This document shows, piece by piece, positions 1 through 8,712 of a stretch of DNA of 44,564 bases; positions within the stretch are counted from its first letter, which is position 1; the number at the start of each line of letters is the position of its first letter. Both the position numbers and the translations under genes were made by a program. Location: contig JAGROY010000201.1 of NCBI GenBank assembly GCA_020439995.1, forward strand, positions 1 through 44,564, given 5' to 3'. Under the pieces are notes generated by a model that was given only the letters and a program-made list of their open reading frames with translations, had not been told where the DNA came from and ran no database searches. Source of the stretch: Verrucomicrobiia bacterium (GTDB lineage: Bacteria; Verrucomicrobiota; Verrucomicrobiia; Verrucomicrobiales; DEV007).

Positions 1-18
1 AGTCCTCCGCCCTCCGCC
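1..18. repeat. GGAGGACT-type purine-rich repeat, partial
   Basis: On the minus strand this reads GGCGGAGGGCGGAGGACT and directly follows the stop codon of the export lipoprotein gene. It resembles the GGAGGACTGAGGAC repeat bordering the broken four-helix-bundle gene near 28.8 kb. It is cut by the window edge, so its extent is unknown. Confidence 0.3.
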
Positions 19-687
19 TCAAAACCTTCTCGTGCCGACGTGGATAACATCGAATGGCTTGACATAGGTCACTTTCGATGACGGTTCACTAAAGGTGGAG
101 GACAGGTCTAGCTTGTAGCGATGCTGCTGGTCCTGCTCGCGCCGGAGCAGGGTGACATTCCTCATATCAGAATAATCAGTGAAGCCTCCGCCTTCCATGA
201 TCGCCTCGATCACTGTCATCGGCCGATCGAGAGGAATCTTGCCAGGGTGACCTACGTCACCCGAAAGATACACGGCATTCGCGGTTTGCTGCAGTGCAAC
301 CGTGACTCGGTCATCCTTCAAGTGCTCGGTATAAAGCTCTCGCAGCTCGTCTTGAAAATCCGAGATGCGCTTGCCAGCGGCGGTAACGTCATTGAGCAGC
401 GGCAACGTCACTTTCCCATCCGGGCGAATCCTCTGAGGTTGATCTAATTCGGGAGCGCCGGCGAATGACAACGCAATGACGTCTCCTGCCACGAGAGTGC
501 TGTCACCCTCCACCGCACTCTGCTGCCAGTCGCCACCTCCCGCCTCGGGTGGCAACACCGGATCACCGGGGGATCGTAGCACGGCACAGCCAGTAAGCAT
601 TACGGCGGCTACCGTTGCCGCCCAGGCGATCATCCCCTGGGACACACAACAACGGCCTTGGATACAAATTTGAGAGCGCGCGCACAT
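19..687 (-). CDS. Wza-like polysaccharide export lipoprotein
   Basis: This is the probable outer-membrane or periplasmic export component of the EPS machinery. The 222-residue protein starts with basic residues (R4, R12), a hydrophobic stretch IAWAATVAAVML and a lipobox LTGC, so C34 would be lipidated after signal peptidase II cleavage. Residues about 60-145 match the Poly_export domain (VAGDVIALSF, RIRPDGKVTLPLL) and about 150-215 an SLBB-like segment (VYLSGDVGHPGKIPL, IEAIMEGGGFTDYSD). It is much shorter than E. coli Wza (about 380 residues) and has one SLBB unit, as is common in PEP-CTERM/EPS loci outside Proteobacteria. The ATG at 633 is an alternative start but leaves no positive n-region, and neither start has a well-spaced ribosome binding site. 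A terminator separates it from the exosortase upstream, so it probably has its own promoter. Confidence 0.85.
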   Translation of the reverse strand: MCARSQICIQGRCCVSQGMIAWAATVAAVMLTGCAVLRSPGDPVLPPEAGGGDWQQSAVEGDSTLVAGDVIALSFAGAPELDQPQRIRPDGKVTLPLLNDVTAAGKRISDFQDELRELYTEHLKDDRVTVALQQTANAVYLSGDVGHPGKIPLDRPMTVIEAIMEGGGFTDYSDMRNVTLLRREQDQQHRYKLDLSSTFSEPSSKVTYVKPFDVIHVGTRRF

Positions 688-1013
688 TTAGAAAAACGTC
701 CCATGGACACGACTGCATCGTCAAGCACAGACGCACTGGTCGCAGCAATAACGCAAAAACGGGTTGCCCGGAATTTGCTACTGGATAATGGAAGTTTCTG
801 AGGTCTGCCAGGGCAGGAAAACAAAAAGCCAGCTCTCGGCTGGCCTTCACTCATCTTTCCATTGTTCTGCAATCCTATCCTACCCCCATTCCGGGCGCAT
901 GCCTTGGCGAAATCGCGTCCTGTCAGCCCCGTCACAGCCCTCGGTTTGTCCCAAGCCCTCCAAAATCAAGCCCCTTCAACGTCACCCGCTCGCTAGCCGG
1001 CGCCCAATGTTTC
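688..1013. other. Intergenic region between exosortase and export gene
   Basis: I see no convincing gene in these 326 bases; the reading frames on both strands lack recognisable motifs. It holds a minus-strand terminator at 819-846 and presumably the promoter of the export gene. I found a TTGACG on the minus strand (719-724) but no -10 box at a suitable distance. Confidence 0.5.
819..846 (-). terminator. Rho-independent terminator after the exosortase gene
   Basis: On the minus strand GCCAGC-CGAGA-GCTGGC (828-844) forms a GC-rich hairpin followed by TTTTTGTTTT. It lies about 170 bases past the exosortase stop and upstream of the export lipoprotein gene, so it would end the long EPS transcript here. 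Confidence 0.75.
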
Positions 1014-2015
1014 TCACTTTACCTTTACTTCCTTCCGACGCAACCACCATGCCAACAGAAAAAGCGGTATCAACGAAAGGGCAAAAAAGAACGGCCCTCC
1101 ACGCTTGTGCACAATGCTGTCGATCATGTGCGGCCCCTCATGGACGCAAAGGAGTCCGATCACGAGCACTCGAAAGCCATTGCGCAGGATGCCCAACGGG
1201 ATGACCGCTGCAACCAGAACAGCCCGCCGCCATGGGTTTTGCAGAAAAAGATAAGACGCAAGCAGGCTGGTGATCAGCAAAACCCATGTCGAGCGAATAC
1301 CACTGCATTCGCGGGCCACCTCAAGATCGATTCCTGGCAGCACAAATACCTGTCCCTGTCGAAACGTCGGCGTTCCTGCAAGCTTGAACATCATCTCAAC
1401 GGCATCGGCGGATTTTGCCATCAACCAATTCTCAAAATGGAATACGGCCGCATCCGGGAGCGGTGCCAGGAATAGCAGGAAAGCGAACGGAAACGCTCTG
1501 GCCTTCATCCAGCGGCTGCCCATGATGGCTAAACCACCGGCACCGATGAGTCCCGCATACGCGACGCCAATCAAGGCGAAGAAATCATTCTGACTCAAGC
1601 CGCCCTGACCAGCCAAGGCGAATCCCAGGAAACAGCAGGAAGCCAGCCCCAGTAAACCGGCCAGTGGCAACGACCACCTACCACCGCGCCGCAGCGACAA
1701 TCGGCCATCGCCCGGGCTCACTGCTGGAGCCGCAGCCGCGCCTTGCGCCACCTCATTGAACATCGTCGACAGCAGGTATCCCACGATGAACGGCACCAGC
1801 ACGATGTGCGAATGCAATTCATTGTTCGCTGCATATCGGAACAACGGCACGAGGAATACGGCCAATCCTGCCGTCAATACAGCCGCATACCATACGAACA
1901 TACGCGAGCGCCGACGGGGGCATGTACTAAATGAGCCCGCCGCCGTCACAGCCTCGGCCTCTTCCTGAAACTCGCTGCCTAACTGCTCTGCGATTCTATC
2001 ATGATTCCTATCCAT
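1014..2015 (-). CDS. Exosortase (exosortase/archaeosortase family)
   Basis: This is a polytopic membrane transpeptidase-like enzyme that processes PEP-CTERM proteins. At 333 residues it has multiple hydrophobic segments from about residue 40 to 325. The family's catalytic triad is visible: Cys237 in ARECSGIRS, Arg282 in GILRNGFRV and His303 in DSIVHKRGG. It has no fused EpsI domain. An N-terminal soluble stretch of about 38 residues precedes the first membrane segment. It lies between the Wzx flippase and the Wza-like gene, the classic association of exosortase with EPS synthesis. A substrate candidate, a PEP-CTERM protein, is encoded at the other end of the window. I cannot assign an Xrt subclass by eye. 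Confidence 0.93.
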   Translation of the reverse strand: MDRNHDRIAEQLGSEFQEEAEAVTAAGSFSTCPRRRSRMFVWYAAVLTAGLAVFLVPLFRYAANNELHSHIVLVPFIVGYLLSTMFNEVAQGAAAAPAVSPGDGRLSLRRGGRWSLPLAGLLGLASCCFLGFALAGQGGLSQNDFFALIGVAYAGLIGAGGLAIMGSRWMKARAFPFAFLLFLAPLPDAAVFHFENWLMAKSADAVEMMFKLAGTPTFRQGQVFVLPGIDLEVARECSGIRSTWVLLITSLLASYLFLQNPWRRAVLVAAVIPLGILRNGFRVLVIGLLCVHEGPHMIDSIVHKRGGPFFFALSLIPLFLLAWWLRRKEVKVK

Positions 2016-2065
2016 ATTGGTTAAATATCCCTACAAACAAACGCCTCCAGATGTATTTGCACGCC

Positions 2066-3568
2066 CTACTTGCCGTGCGCGAAACTCAGGCGGTTCAGCC
2101 ACGTCAACAGCACTGATTGAGGCACTGATGGAAGGCTCTTCGCCAGTTTCTCCAGCAAGCTCCGCTGCCATGTGGCGACGGACAACAAGTAGATCACACT
2201 TACTGGAACGACGACCAATACCAACACCATCACGTAGTCGAAATAGATCCTGGCTCCCCAGGCGACCACTACTGCAAACGCCGTCAATACCGCAGCAAGC
2301 ATAAGCGGGAAGCGTACTGTCGAAATGAACTCCGCCATTGAGGTACCCAACAGCTTTCCCAAGGTGATGTAAAGAACGATTGAGAACGTTACTACAGCCC
2401 CGGTTGTATATCCCCAGGCCACACCGATCAAGCCAAACTGTACTCCAATTGTAATTGTGATCAGGATCAGGGTGTTGTTGCATAGCGCCATCCTGAAGAA
2501 CCACTTGGTCTTGCTTTGCGCCATGAACACCGCTCCGCTTGGCGCAATAAGTGGCTGCACCATTGCGGCCACACCCAGCACCTGAAAAATGGGGATCGAC
2601 TCAGACCAGTTTGGCCCCCAGCAGAGCCGCACCAGTTCCGGCCCAAGAACCACGGATACCGCCATTACTGGCATCGAAATTGTAGCGATCAATCGCACGA
2701 TTTGCAGGTAAGCAGTCCGCATCCGATCCCTGTCGTCCTGAATACTCGATAACGAAGAATGCAGTACCGGATTTAAGGCTGACGCCATAAGACTCACAGG
2801 AAGCATGAACAGCGAATACGCGCGGTTGTATTGCCCCAGAGGGCCCTCTCCCAGAGCTCGTCCGATAACGATCACCTCGGCATTGCGCCCGATGTATCGC
2901 ACGATATCGCCGATCAAGAGGTATCCAGAAAAGGAAAAGACCCTCTTCACAGCTTCAATCCCGAAGCTTCCAAACGGAGGGAGCCGTGCGAGCCAAAACA
3001 CGACCACAGAACCGAGAATACTAGTAACTAAAACCTGTGCCACCACTGCCCAATAGGACAATCCGAGGTAAACGCCATACAGACAGACTACCGCTCCCAT
3101 GGAGGTCGCGAACATCTGATATTTAGCAAGTTCCTTGAAGCGCATGTCCCGCTTCAGGAGGCCTGTGGGAACCGCACTCACCGCTGTAAAAAACAGTCCG
3201 ATCGACAACACCCGGCACACTGGGATCAGGGCATTGTTTTTGAAGAATGCGGCAATGAGAGGCGCCGACAACCACATCATCGCCGTGATCCCGACCGACA
3301 GCAGCATCGAGAATATCAGCAACGATCCCAGTTCTCTTCTTTCGAAGTCCCGAAACTGCACCACTGCATTGCTGATACCGCAATCGCTCAGCACGCTAAA
3401 GAAACCTCCCGCAAATCCGATCAGGGCGATGAGTCCGAAATCTCCGGCGCTCAGCGTCCGGCTCAGTACCATGCCCACACCGAGAGTGATCAGGCGTTGA
3501 CCATAGATCCCCACTCCAGACCAGACTGTCGCGACAATCGTACGATTTCCAAGCGAGGGATCGGTCAT
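2066..3568 (-). CDS. Wzx-type lipopolysaccharide/EPS flippase
   Basis: This MOP-superfamily flippase would move the undecaprenyl-linked repeat unit across the inner membrane. The 500-residue protein has the length and pattern of about 12-14 hydrophobic segments of the Polysacc_synt_3/WzxC group. Recognisable parts are the N-terminal VWSGVGIYGQRLITLGVGMVL, AGDFGLIALIGF, the amphipathic NRAYSLFMLPVSLMASALNPV and the glycine-rich VAWGYTTGAVV. It lies 50 bases upstream of the exosortase and 6 bases after the sulfotransferase stop, so it is co-transcribed with both. It is the only flippase in the window and pairs functionally with the Wzy protein at 16157-17485. Confidence 0.9.
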   Translation of the reverse strand: MTDPSLGNRTIVATVWSGVGIYGQRLITLGVGMVLSRTLSAGDFGLIALIGFAGGFFSVLSDCGISNAVVQFRDFERRELGSLLIFSMLLSVGITAMMWLSAPLIAAFFKNNALIPVCRVLSIGLFFTAVSAVPTGLLKRDMRFKELAKYQMFATSMGAVVCLYGVYLGLSYWAVVAQVLVTSILGSVVVFWLARLPPFGSFGIEAVKRVFSFSGYLLIGDIVRYIGRNAEVIVIGRALGEGPLGQYNRAYSLFMLPVSLMASALNPVLHSSLSSIQDDRDRMRTAYLQIVRLIATISMPVMAVSVVLGPELVRLCWGPNWSESIPIFQVLGVAAMVQPLIAPSGAVFMAQSKTKWFFRMALCNNTLILITITIGVQFGLIGVAWGYTTGAVVTFSIVLYITLGKLLGTSMAEFISTVRFPLMLAAVLTAFAVVVAWGARIYFDYVMVLVLVVVPVSVIYLLSVATWQRSLLEKLAKSLPSVPQSVLLTWLNRLSFAHGK

Positions 3569-3574
3569 TTCTTG

Positions 3575-4468
3575 CTACGAGGAAAGCGGGTAGCCAAGCT
3601 CCGCCCGCACCTCAGCCGTAAGCTGAAGGATTTGTGTTCGCTCACCGCTCTCGAATTCGTCAAACTGACTGCCGAATACGCGGGCGGAGGAATTCCTCTT
3701 GTTCTGCACTTCATGCTGGAACCGCTCAAGAAACAAGGCTTCTGCTCGCGCATCAAAATCCATGAACGCGACCAGTCGCTCGAATTCACCTGACCCGGCA
3801 TCAAATAGCTTCTCGAAATAAAAACGTTCAGCACTGGGATTGGTTTTCAAATGCTCAAGGATTTGGCGGTTCGCATACGTCCACCACCAGGCAATCTTTA
3901 GAGCACGCCCACAGCCAGCCCATTCTTCGACCCATTCTCCCGCCAATGCATCGCTCCCGACATCTCCCGGAGTCAGACGCTTGCGGTGATCATTCTCTCC
4001 GTAGAAAAACATGGTGCCCGATCCATTTGGCGATTTGTTGTAAGCCGACACGACATAGGAGTCGATATCGCGGGTGAGAAATGCAATTTTGGGCCCGTTG
4101 AAAGCCTTTTCGAGGGCAGGAAGCAGCATCACCAGATTTGGATTTGCCTCCACGTAACAGGAAGCATCCACGTTCCGAAGCCTTTGAGCCTGCCTGGACC
4201 GGCAGAGCCGAACCTGGCGCACCAGAGCTTCGTTCGAGTCGTGGCGTCGAATTCCAGAGATTCCGACGTCAAACAAATCAGGATCTGGCTCATGAAATGC
4301 CAAAACTCCCTGCTCAGGAAGGTTAAACAGATTTCCGAAAAAATCGGTTCCAGTCCGGCCCGAGCTTACCACCAGCCTTGTTTCAATCCCCTTCCAATCT
4401 GCAAAACCATCACCAAACGCGTGCAGCGCGCGTGCGCCCAGCTCAGATATTTTTCTCCCGATCCTCAT
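3575..4468 (-). CDS. Sulfotransferase-like protein
   Basis: This is a candidate PAPS-dependent sulfotransferase that could sulfate the EPS. The 297-residue cytoplasmic protein has an N-terminal VVSSGRTGTDFFGNLF, which fits the 5'-phosphosulfate-binding loop, and a central KIAFLTRDIDSYVVSAYNK that fits the 3'-phosphate-binding R...S motif. The rest is not strongly diagnostic. It is tightly spaced: 12 bases from the rmlA stop upstream and 6 bases from the flippase downstream. An alternative is a sulfotransferase-fold protein with another role. No PAPS synthesis genes are in the window. Confidence 0.65.
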   Translation of the reverse strand: MRIGRKISELGARALHAFGDGFADWKGIETRLVVSSGRTGTDFFGNLFNLPEQGVLAFHEPDPDLFDVGISGIRRHDSNEALVRQVRLCRSRQAQRLRNVDASCYVEANPNLVMLLPALEKAFNGPKIAFLTRDIDSYVVSAYNKSPNGSGTMFFYGENDHRKRLTPGDVGSDALAGEWVEEWAGCGRALKIAWWWTYANRQILEHLKTNPSAERFYFEKLFDAGSGEFERLVAFMDFDARAEALFLERFQHEVQNKRNSSARVFGSQFDEFESGERTQILQLTAEVRAELGYPLSS

Positions 4469-4480
4469 AAAATTCCGGTT

Positions 4481-5356
4481 CTACTCTTGTCGTTGTAATC
4501 CATTGAGATAAGCGCCATAGTCAGTACCCGCATAGGCCACCGCCCGCTGCTCAAGCTGCTCTGCCGTGATAAACTTCTTCAGGTAGGCGATCTCCTCAGG
4601 GCAGGCGATTTTGAGCCCCTGTCGGTGCTGGATCACCTGCACGAACTGTGTCGCCTCCGCAAGTGCGTCAGGAGTCCCAGTGTCCAACCACGCGGTGCCT
4701 CGTCCCAGCAATTCCACACGCAATTCACCTCGTTCCAGGTAGAGTCGATTGAGGTCCGTGATCTCCAGCTCGCCACGTTCGGACGGCCGCACCATGCGCG
4801 TGAACTCGACCACATGATCATCGTAAAAATAGATACCAGGAACGGCGTAGTTCGATTTAGGATTCTTTGGTTTCTCTTCAATAGAAAGCACCTTTCCATT
4901 ACGATCAAATTCCACGACTCCATAGTGCTCCGGCTGATGAGTGTGGTAGCCAAAGATGGTAGCACCGTGCGTAACTGCGGACGCATTCTGTAAAATCTGC
5001 GGAAGACTCATCCCATAGAACAAGTTATCGCCAAGTACCAGACAGGCCGCATCACCTTGCAAGAATTCCTCACCAATCAGAAACGCTTGAGCAAGCCCCT
5101 CCGGCCTGGGCTGCGGAGCGTAGGAAATTGCCACCCCCCACAGAGAACCGTCCCCAAGCAACTGCTCAAATTGCGGCAGATCTCGAGGCGTCGAAATTAT
5201 CAGAATCTCGCGAATCCCCGCCAGCATCAGCATCGACAGTGGGTAGTAGATCATTGGCTTGTCGTAGACCGGCATCAACTGCTTGCTGACAGCGTGGGTC
5301 ATGGGGAACAGGCGACTGCCAGTTCCACCTGCGAGGATGATTCCTTTGCGAGACAT
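4481..5356 (-). CDS. rmlA: Glucose-1-phosphate thymidylyltransferase
   Basis: The enzyme condenses glucose-1-phosphate and dTTP to dTDP-glucose, the first step of dTDP-deoxysugar synthesis. The 291-residue length is normal for short-form RmlA. The nucleotide-binding signature GGTGSRLFP is at residues 10-18, followed by [18 protein letters not shown], the VLGDNLFYG aspartate loop and the [20 protein letters not shown] segment. It follows rmlB by 135 bases. No rmlC or rmlD accompanies it, so the product probably feeds the amino-sugar branch served by the aminotransferase at 7373-8593. Confidence 0.97.
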   Translation of the reverse strand: MSRKGIILAGGTGSRLFPMTHAVSKQLMPVYDKPMIYYPLSMLMLAGIREILIISTPRDLPQFEQLLGDGSLWGVAISYAPQPRPEGLAQAFLIGEEFLQGDAACLVLGDNLFYGMSLPQILQNASAVTHGATIFGYHTHQPEHYGVVEFDRNGKVLSIEEKPKNPKSNYAVPGIYFYDDHVVEFTRMVRPSERGELEITDLNRLYLERGELRVELLGRGTAWLDTGTPDALAEATQFVQVIQHRQGLKIACPEEIAYLKKFITAEQLEQRAVAYAGTDYGAYLNGLQRQE

Positions 5357-5491
5357 AAAAAGCAGTTAATTCAGGCCGACATTACCATACAAGACGTTAG
5401 AGTTACTGGCTTCGCATTGCAGTCACGGCGAACAAAACGCCGAGCAGAACGGCGAGCGGATTGTTGATCCAAACATTGCATATTACAGAAA

Positions 5492-6616
5492 CTAGCGCTG
5501 AATACCGGGCTTTCTTCCGAGACGTTCACCGCGATAAGTGCCATCGTCGATCGCTTTAATCCACTCGGAGTTATCAAGGTACCATTGGACTGTCTTGCGC
5601 AATCCAGAGCTAAAATCCTCAAACGGTGACCATCCGAGATGACGCTCAATCTTCGTCGAATCGATCGCATAGCGCTGATCATGCCCGGGCCGGTCCGCCA
5701 CGAAGGTAATTCGGTCCGAAACGTCTCCTGCGGCATAGTCTGGTGCAAGTTCTTTTACTGTTGCAAAAATCGCCCTAACAATGTCAATGTTTCGCATTTC
5801 ACAGCGTCCACCGATCGCATAACATTCGCCGGGGATTCCTCTAACCAATGCGGTAAGCAATGCCCTGCTGTGATCATCGACGAACAGCCAGTCTCTCACA
5901 TTGCGACCGTCCCCGTAAACCGGAAGCATCTCCCCTCTTAGCACCTTGCATATCATCAGTGGCATCAGCTTCTCTGGAAACTGGCGCGGCCCATAGTTGT
6001 TCGAGCAATTGGTAACGATTACCGGTAATCCAAAGGTGTGATAGTAGGCCCTGGCAAAGTGATCGCTTGCCGCTTTGGATGCGCTGTAAGGACTGTTGGG
6101 AGCATACGGTGTAGTCTCATTGAAAGCGGGATCCTTTTCATCAAGTGAACCGTATACCTCGTCTGTCGAAACATGAATAAACCGACCTGCTAGATCCCCT
6201 TCCGATCGAGGGATCGATCGTCGTGCGATGTACAGTCGAAATTCTTCCAGTAAACAATGCGTTCCAACCACATTCGTTTCAATGAAAGCGCTAGCATCAT
6301 CGATCGAGCGATCCACATGCGACTCCGCCGCCAGATGCACAACAGCATCGATACAGTAATCCTTCAGCAAGTCTCCGATCAGGCGACGATCACAGATGTC
6401 CCCCTTCACAAAAATATGCCGCTGATCATCCGCCACCTCATCCAAGTTACTAAGATTGCCTGAATAGGTCAATTTATCCAAGTTCACCAGCTTGACTACT
6501 TCGACGCCCAAACCCCTTGTGAACTCCCGATTCAAAATGGTGCGCACTAGACTGGATCCGATAAATCCGGCCCCACCAGTGACAAGGATAGAAACTCGTT
6601 TCGTTTCAGGATGCAT
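5492..6616 (-). CDS. rmlB: dTDP-glucose 4,6-dehydratase
   Basis: The enzyme converts dTDP-glucose to dTDP-4-keto-6-deoxyglucose using bound NAD+. The 374-residue extended SDR protein has the Rossmann motif GGAGFIGSS at about residues 14-22, the RmlB active-site triplet in STDEVYG (Thr151/Asp152/Glu153) and the catalytic pair Tyr177/Lys181 in [17 protein letters not shown] is also typical. It lies just downstream of the acetyltransferase gene. The ketosugar product is the expected substrate of the VioA/WecE-like aminotransferase two genes upstream. Confidence 0.97.
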   Translation of the reverse strand: MHPETKRVSILVTGGAGFIGSSLVRTILNREFTRGLGVEVVKLVNLDKLTYSGNLSNLDEVADDQRHIFVKGDICDRRLIGDLLKDYCIDAVVHLAAESHVDRSIDDASAFIETNVVGTHCLLEEFRLYIARRSIPRSEGDLAGRFIHVSTDEVYGSLDEKDPAFNETTPYAPNSPYSASKAASDHFARAYYHTFGLPVIVTNCSNNYGPRQFPEKLMPLMICKVLRGEMLPVYGDGRNVRDWLFVDDHSRALLTALVRGIPGECYAIGGRCEMRNIDIVRAIFATVKELAPDYAAGDVSDRITFVADRPGHDQRYAIDSTKIERHLGWSPFEDFSSGLRKTVQWYLDNSEWIKAIDDGTYRGERLGRKPGIQR

Positions 6617-6627
6617 TTGTATACATT

Positions 6628-7308
6628 TTAAGAACCGCCGCTTGATCGAGTGGATCGAATGACTCTCCCCGGCACTCCATAGGCAACCACATCGTCCCCA
6701 ACATCTTTCACAATTACAGCTCCAGCCCCTATCACTGATCGAGCGCCGATTCTAATCCGGTCTCTCACCGTACAACCAATACCAAGCCACGTCGTGTTTC
6801 CGACTTCGACCAAACCACCTAAGTGAACTCCCGGCCCGACATGCACCGCATCACCGATAACGCATTCATGATCCACCGTCGCACCGACATTTACTATGCA
6901 GTGTCGCCCGATTCTCGCACCTGGGTTGATGATCGCACCTGCGGCAACCACGGTACCCTCACCAATTTCAACATCACTGGCTACAATTGCCTTTGGATGA
7001 ATGGCACTAGCAAAGCTGAACCCCTTATCCTCCAGGTATTTGGCAACCTCTGCCCTTCCTGCACAGTCACCAAAGGCCAGTATCAGATGGGATACGTCCT
7101 TGGATGTTAACCACTCCAGCTTGTCCCTACCGCCAATGACAGAATAACCATATTTGCACTTACCATAGAGACCAGGATTTCCGTCATCCAGCAGGCCGAT
7201 AATTTCGTAAGTTCCGCACAAGCGAAGAATATCAGCTACAACGAGAGCGTGCCCAGAAGCCCCCCAAATGGCTAGTTTTGGATTTTTTGGATTCACTCCT
7301 CCAGACAT
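6628..7308 (-). CDS. PglD/VioB-like sugar N- or O-acetyltransferase
   Basis: This is a 226-residue NeuD/PglD-family acetyltransferase. An N-terminal Rossmann-like UDP/dTDP-sugar-binding part ([17 protein letters not shown], residues about 11-27) is followed by left-handed beta-helix hexapeptide repeats from about residue 100 ([19 protein letters not shown]). Catalytic His is likely in [13 protein letters not shown]. PglD acetylates the C4 amine of a UDP-amino sugar, and VioB does the same on dTDP-4-amino-4,6-dideoxyglucose. Its place between rmlB and the VioA-like aminotransferase makes the VioB-type role most likely, giving dTDP-4-acetamido-4,6-dideoxyhexose. Confidence 0.85.
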   Translation of the reverse strand: MSGGVNPKNPKLAIWGASGHALVVADILRLCGTYEIIGLLDDGNPGLYGKCKYGYSVIGGRDKLEWLTSKDVSHLILAFGDCAGRAEVAKYLEDKGFSFASAIHPKAIVASDVEIGEGTVVAAGAIINPGARIGRHCIVNVGATVDHECVIGDAVHVGPGVHLGGLVEVGNTTWLGIGCTVRDRIRIGARSVIGAGAVIVKDVGDDVVAYGVPGRVIRSTRSSGGS

Positions 7309-7372
7309 GTAGCAATGGTATTACCGCAGTTATAAAGATTTTTGTGGATTCTTGAGCCTCACCGAAACAGGA

Positions 7373-8593
7373 TCAGTCCGCCACATAGATACCATTGACG
7401 ACCGGCTTCCCTAAATTTATCCGCTCGCTGCCACTGGCTCGAGATGATTGCGATCGCCTCACCAGCGCCGGACAAAGCGCCTTCAGAATATCACAAATTC
7501 TCTCCACATCGTCTATTGCCAAGCTATCAAAAATGGGCAACGTAAGGATGCGCCTTGCAACCCTTCTGGCAACCGGAATAGGGAAACTCAGCGGCACACT
7601 CCGGTAACAGGCAAGATCGCAAAGAAGCGGGTAAAAGTATCTCCGCGTGTGGACATTAAACTCCTTCAATTTTGCATAGAGTTCATCGCGACTCAGCCCG
7701 AATTCGGACTCCTCAATCTCAACAGGAAAATAGGCATAATTGTACGTGACATTGCGCGGCAAGCGTGCCGGAAAATACACGCCTGGAACGTCCGCAAGTT
7801 GATCACGATAGCACTCCGCAATCGCGCGCCGCCGCTCGATCAGATGCGGGAGGTGCCGAAGCACCTGCAGTCCCATTAGTGCCTGAAACTCGTTCATCTT
7901 CGCATTAGTGCCGGGCATGACGACTTCCTCTTCATTTTCAAAACCAAAATTCTTGAGATAGTCGAACGTCTTCAACAGTCCGGCATCGGCGAACACCAGC
8001 ATGCCGCCCTCGATCGAATGGTAGAGTTTTGTTGAATGGAAACTGAACATGCTCAGGTCGCCAAACTTCCCAATAGGGACACCACCAACTTGCACATCAA
8101 ACGCATGAGCGGCGTCGTAAATCAATCGCAGGTTGTGCTTTCTGGCGATTGCCGCCAGTGCGTCATACTGGCAAGGGTGGCCATAAACATGCACCGCCAG
8201 AATCGCAGAGGTCCAGGGAGTAATGGCTGCTTCCACCTGAGCCGGGTCTAAGGTATAGTGATGCGGCTCAATGTCGACAAATACGGGTCGGCATTTGTTC
8301 CAGAACAGGGCATGTGTGGTCGCGACAAATGTGAACGGTGTCGTAATCACTTCGCCAGAGATCTGCATCCCCTGCAAAGCAATCTGCAACGCCAGCGTGC
8401 CATTGTTGAAGAGACACAGATTATCGGTGTCAAAGTGCCGACACAACGCTTCACGATAGCGCTGAACTACAGGACCATTGTTAGTGAGCCAGGCGTTATT
8501 CCAGATTTCCTTGAGGCCTTCCTGGAACTCCTCAATGGGCGGGAGAAACGGCTTGGCAACATAAATCGGACTCTTGAATGGTTTCGGATTCAT
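7373..8593 (-). CDS. dTDP-4-amino-4,6-dideoxyhexose transaminase (VioA/WecE-like)
   Basis: This is a PLP-dependent DegT/DnrJ/EryC1/StrS aminotransferase of 406 residues. The N-terminal PIYVAKPFLPP and the EIWNNAWLTNNGP segment resemble VioA, which aminates dTDP-4-keto-6-deoxyglucose at C4. The PLP-binding Lys189 is in SFHSTKLYH, with the conserved Asp/His in YDAAHAFDV and the phosphate loop at FNNGTLAL. It lies directly upstream of the acetyltransferase, rmlB and rmlA and downstream of a WecF-like transferase, a combination that specifies one dTDP-acetamido-dideoxyhexose branch. Whether the product is gluco (Qui4N) or galacto (Fuc4N) cannot be read from sequence by eye. Confidence 0.85.
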   Translation of the reverse strand: MNPKPFKSPIYVAKPFLPPIEEFQEGLKEIWNNAWLTNNGPVVQRYREALCRHFDTDNLCLFNNGTLALQIALQGMQISGEVITTPFTFVATTHALFWNKCRPVFVDIEPHHYTLDPAQVEAAITPWTSAILAVHVYGHPCQYDALAAIARKHNLRLIYDAAHAFDVQVGGVPIGKFGDLSMFSFHSTKLYHSIEGGMLVFADAGLLKTFDYLKNFGFENEEEVVMPGTNAKMNEFQALMGLQVLRHLPHLIERRRAIAECYRDQLADVPGVYFPARLPRNVTYNYAYFPVEIEESEFGLSRDELYAKLKEFNVHTRRYFYPLLCDLACYRSVPLSFPIPVARRVARRILTLPIFDSLAIDDVERICDILKALCPALVRRSQSSRASGSERINLGKPVVNGIYVAD

Positions 8594-8712
8594 GACTTTA
8601 ACTTCATTAAACCTCCTATTCGCTCAATCACGAACGGGTAATATCAAACTTTAGGTGGCGCATCTTAATCAGCAAATTGCGCAGGAGCAACGAACACTAC
8701 AGAAGATTAAGC

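Noticed and set aside
5357..5491. rmlC or rmlD between rmlA and rmlB
   Set aside because: The 135-base gap is too short, and no epimerase or reductase of those families is seen elsewhere in the window.
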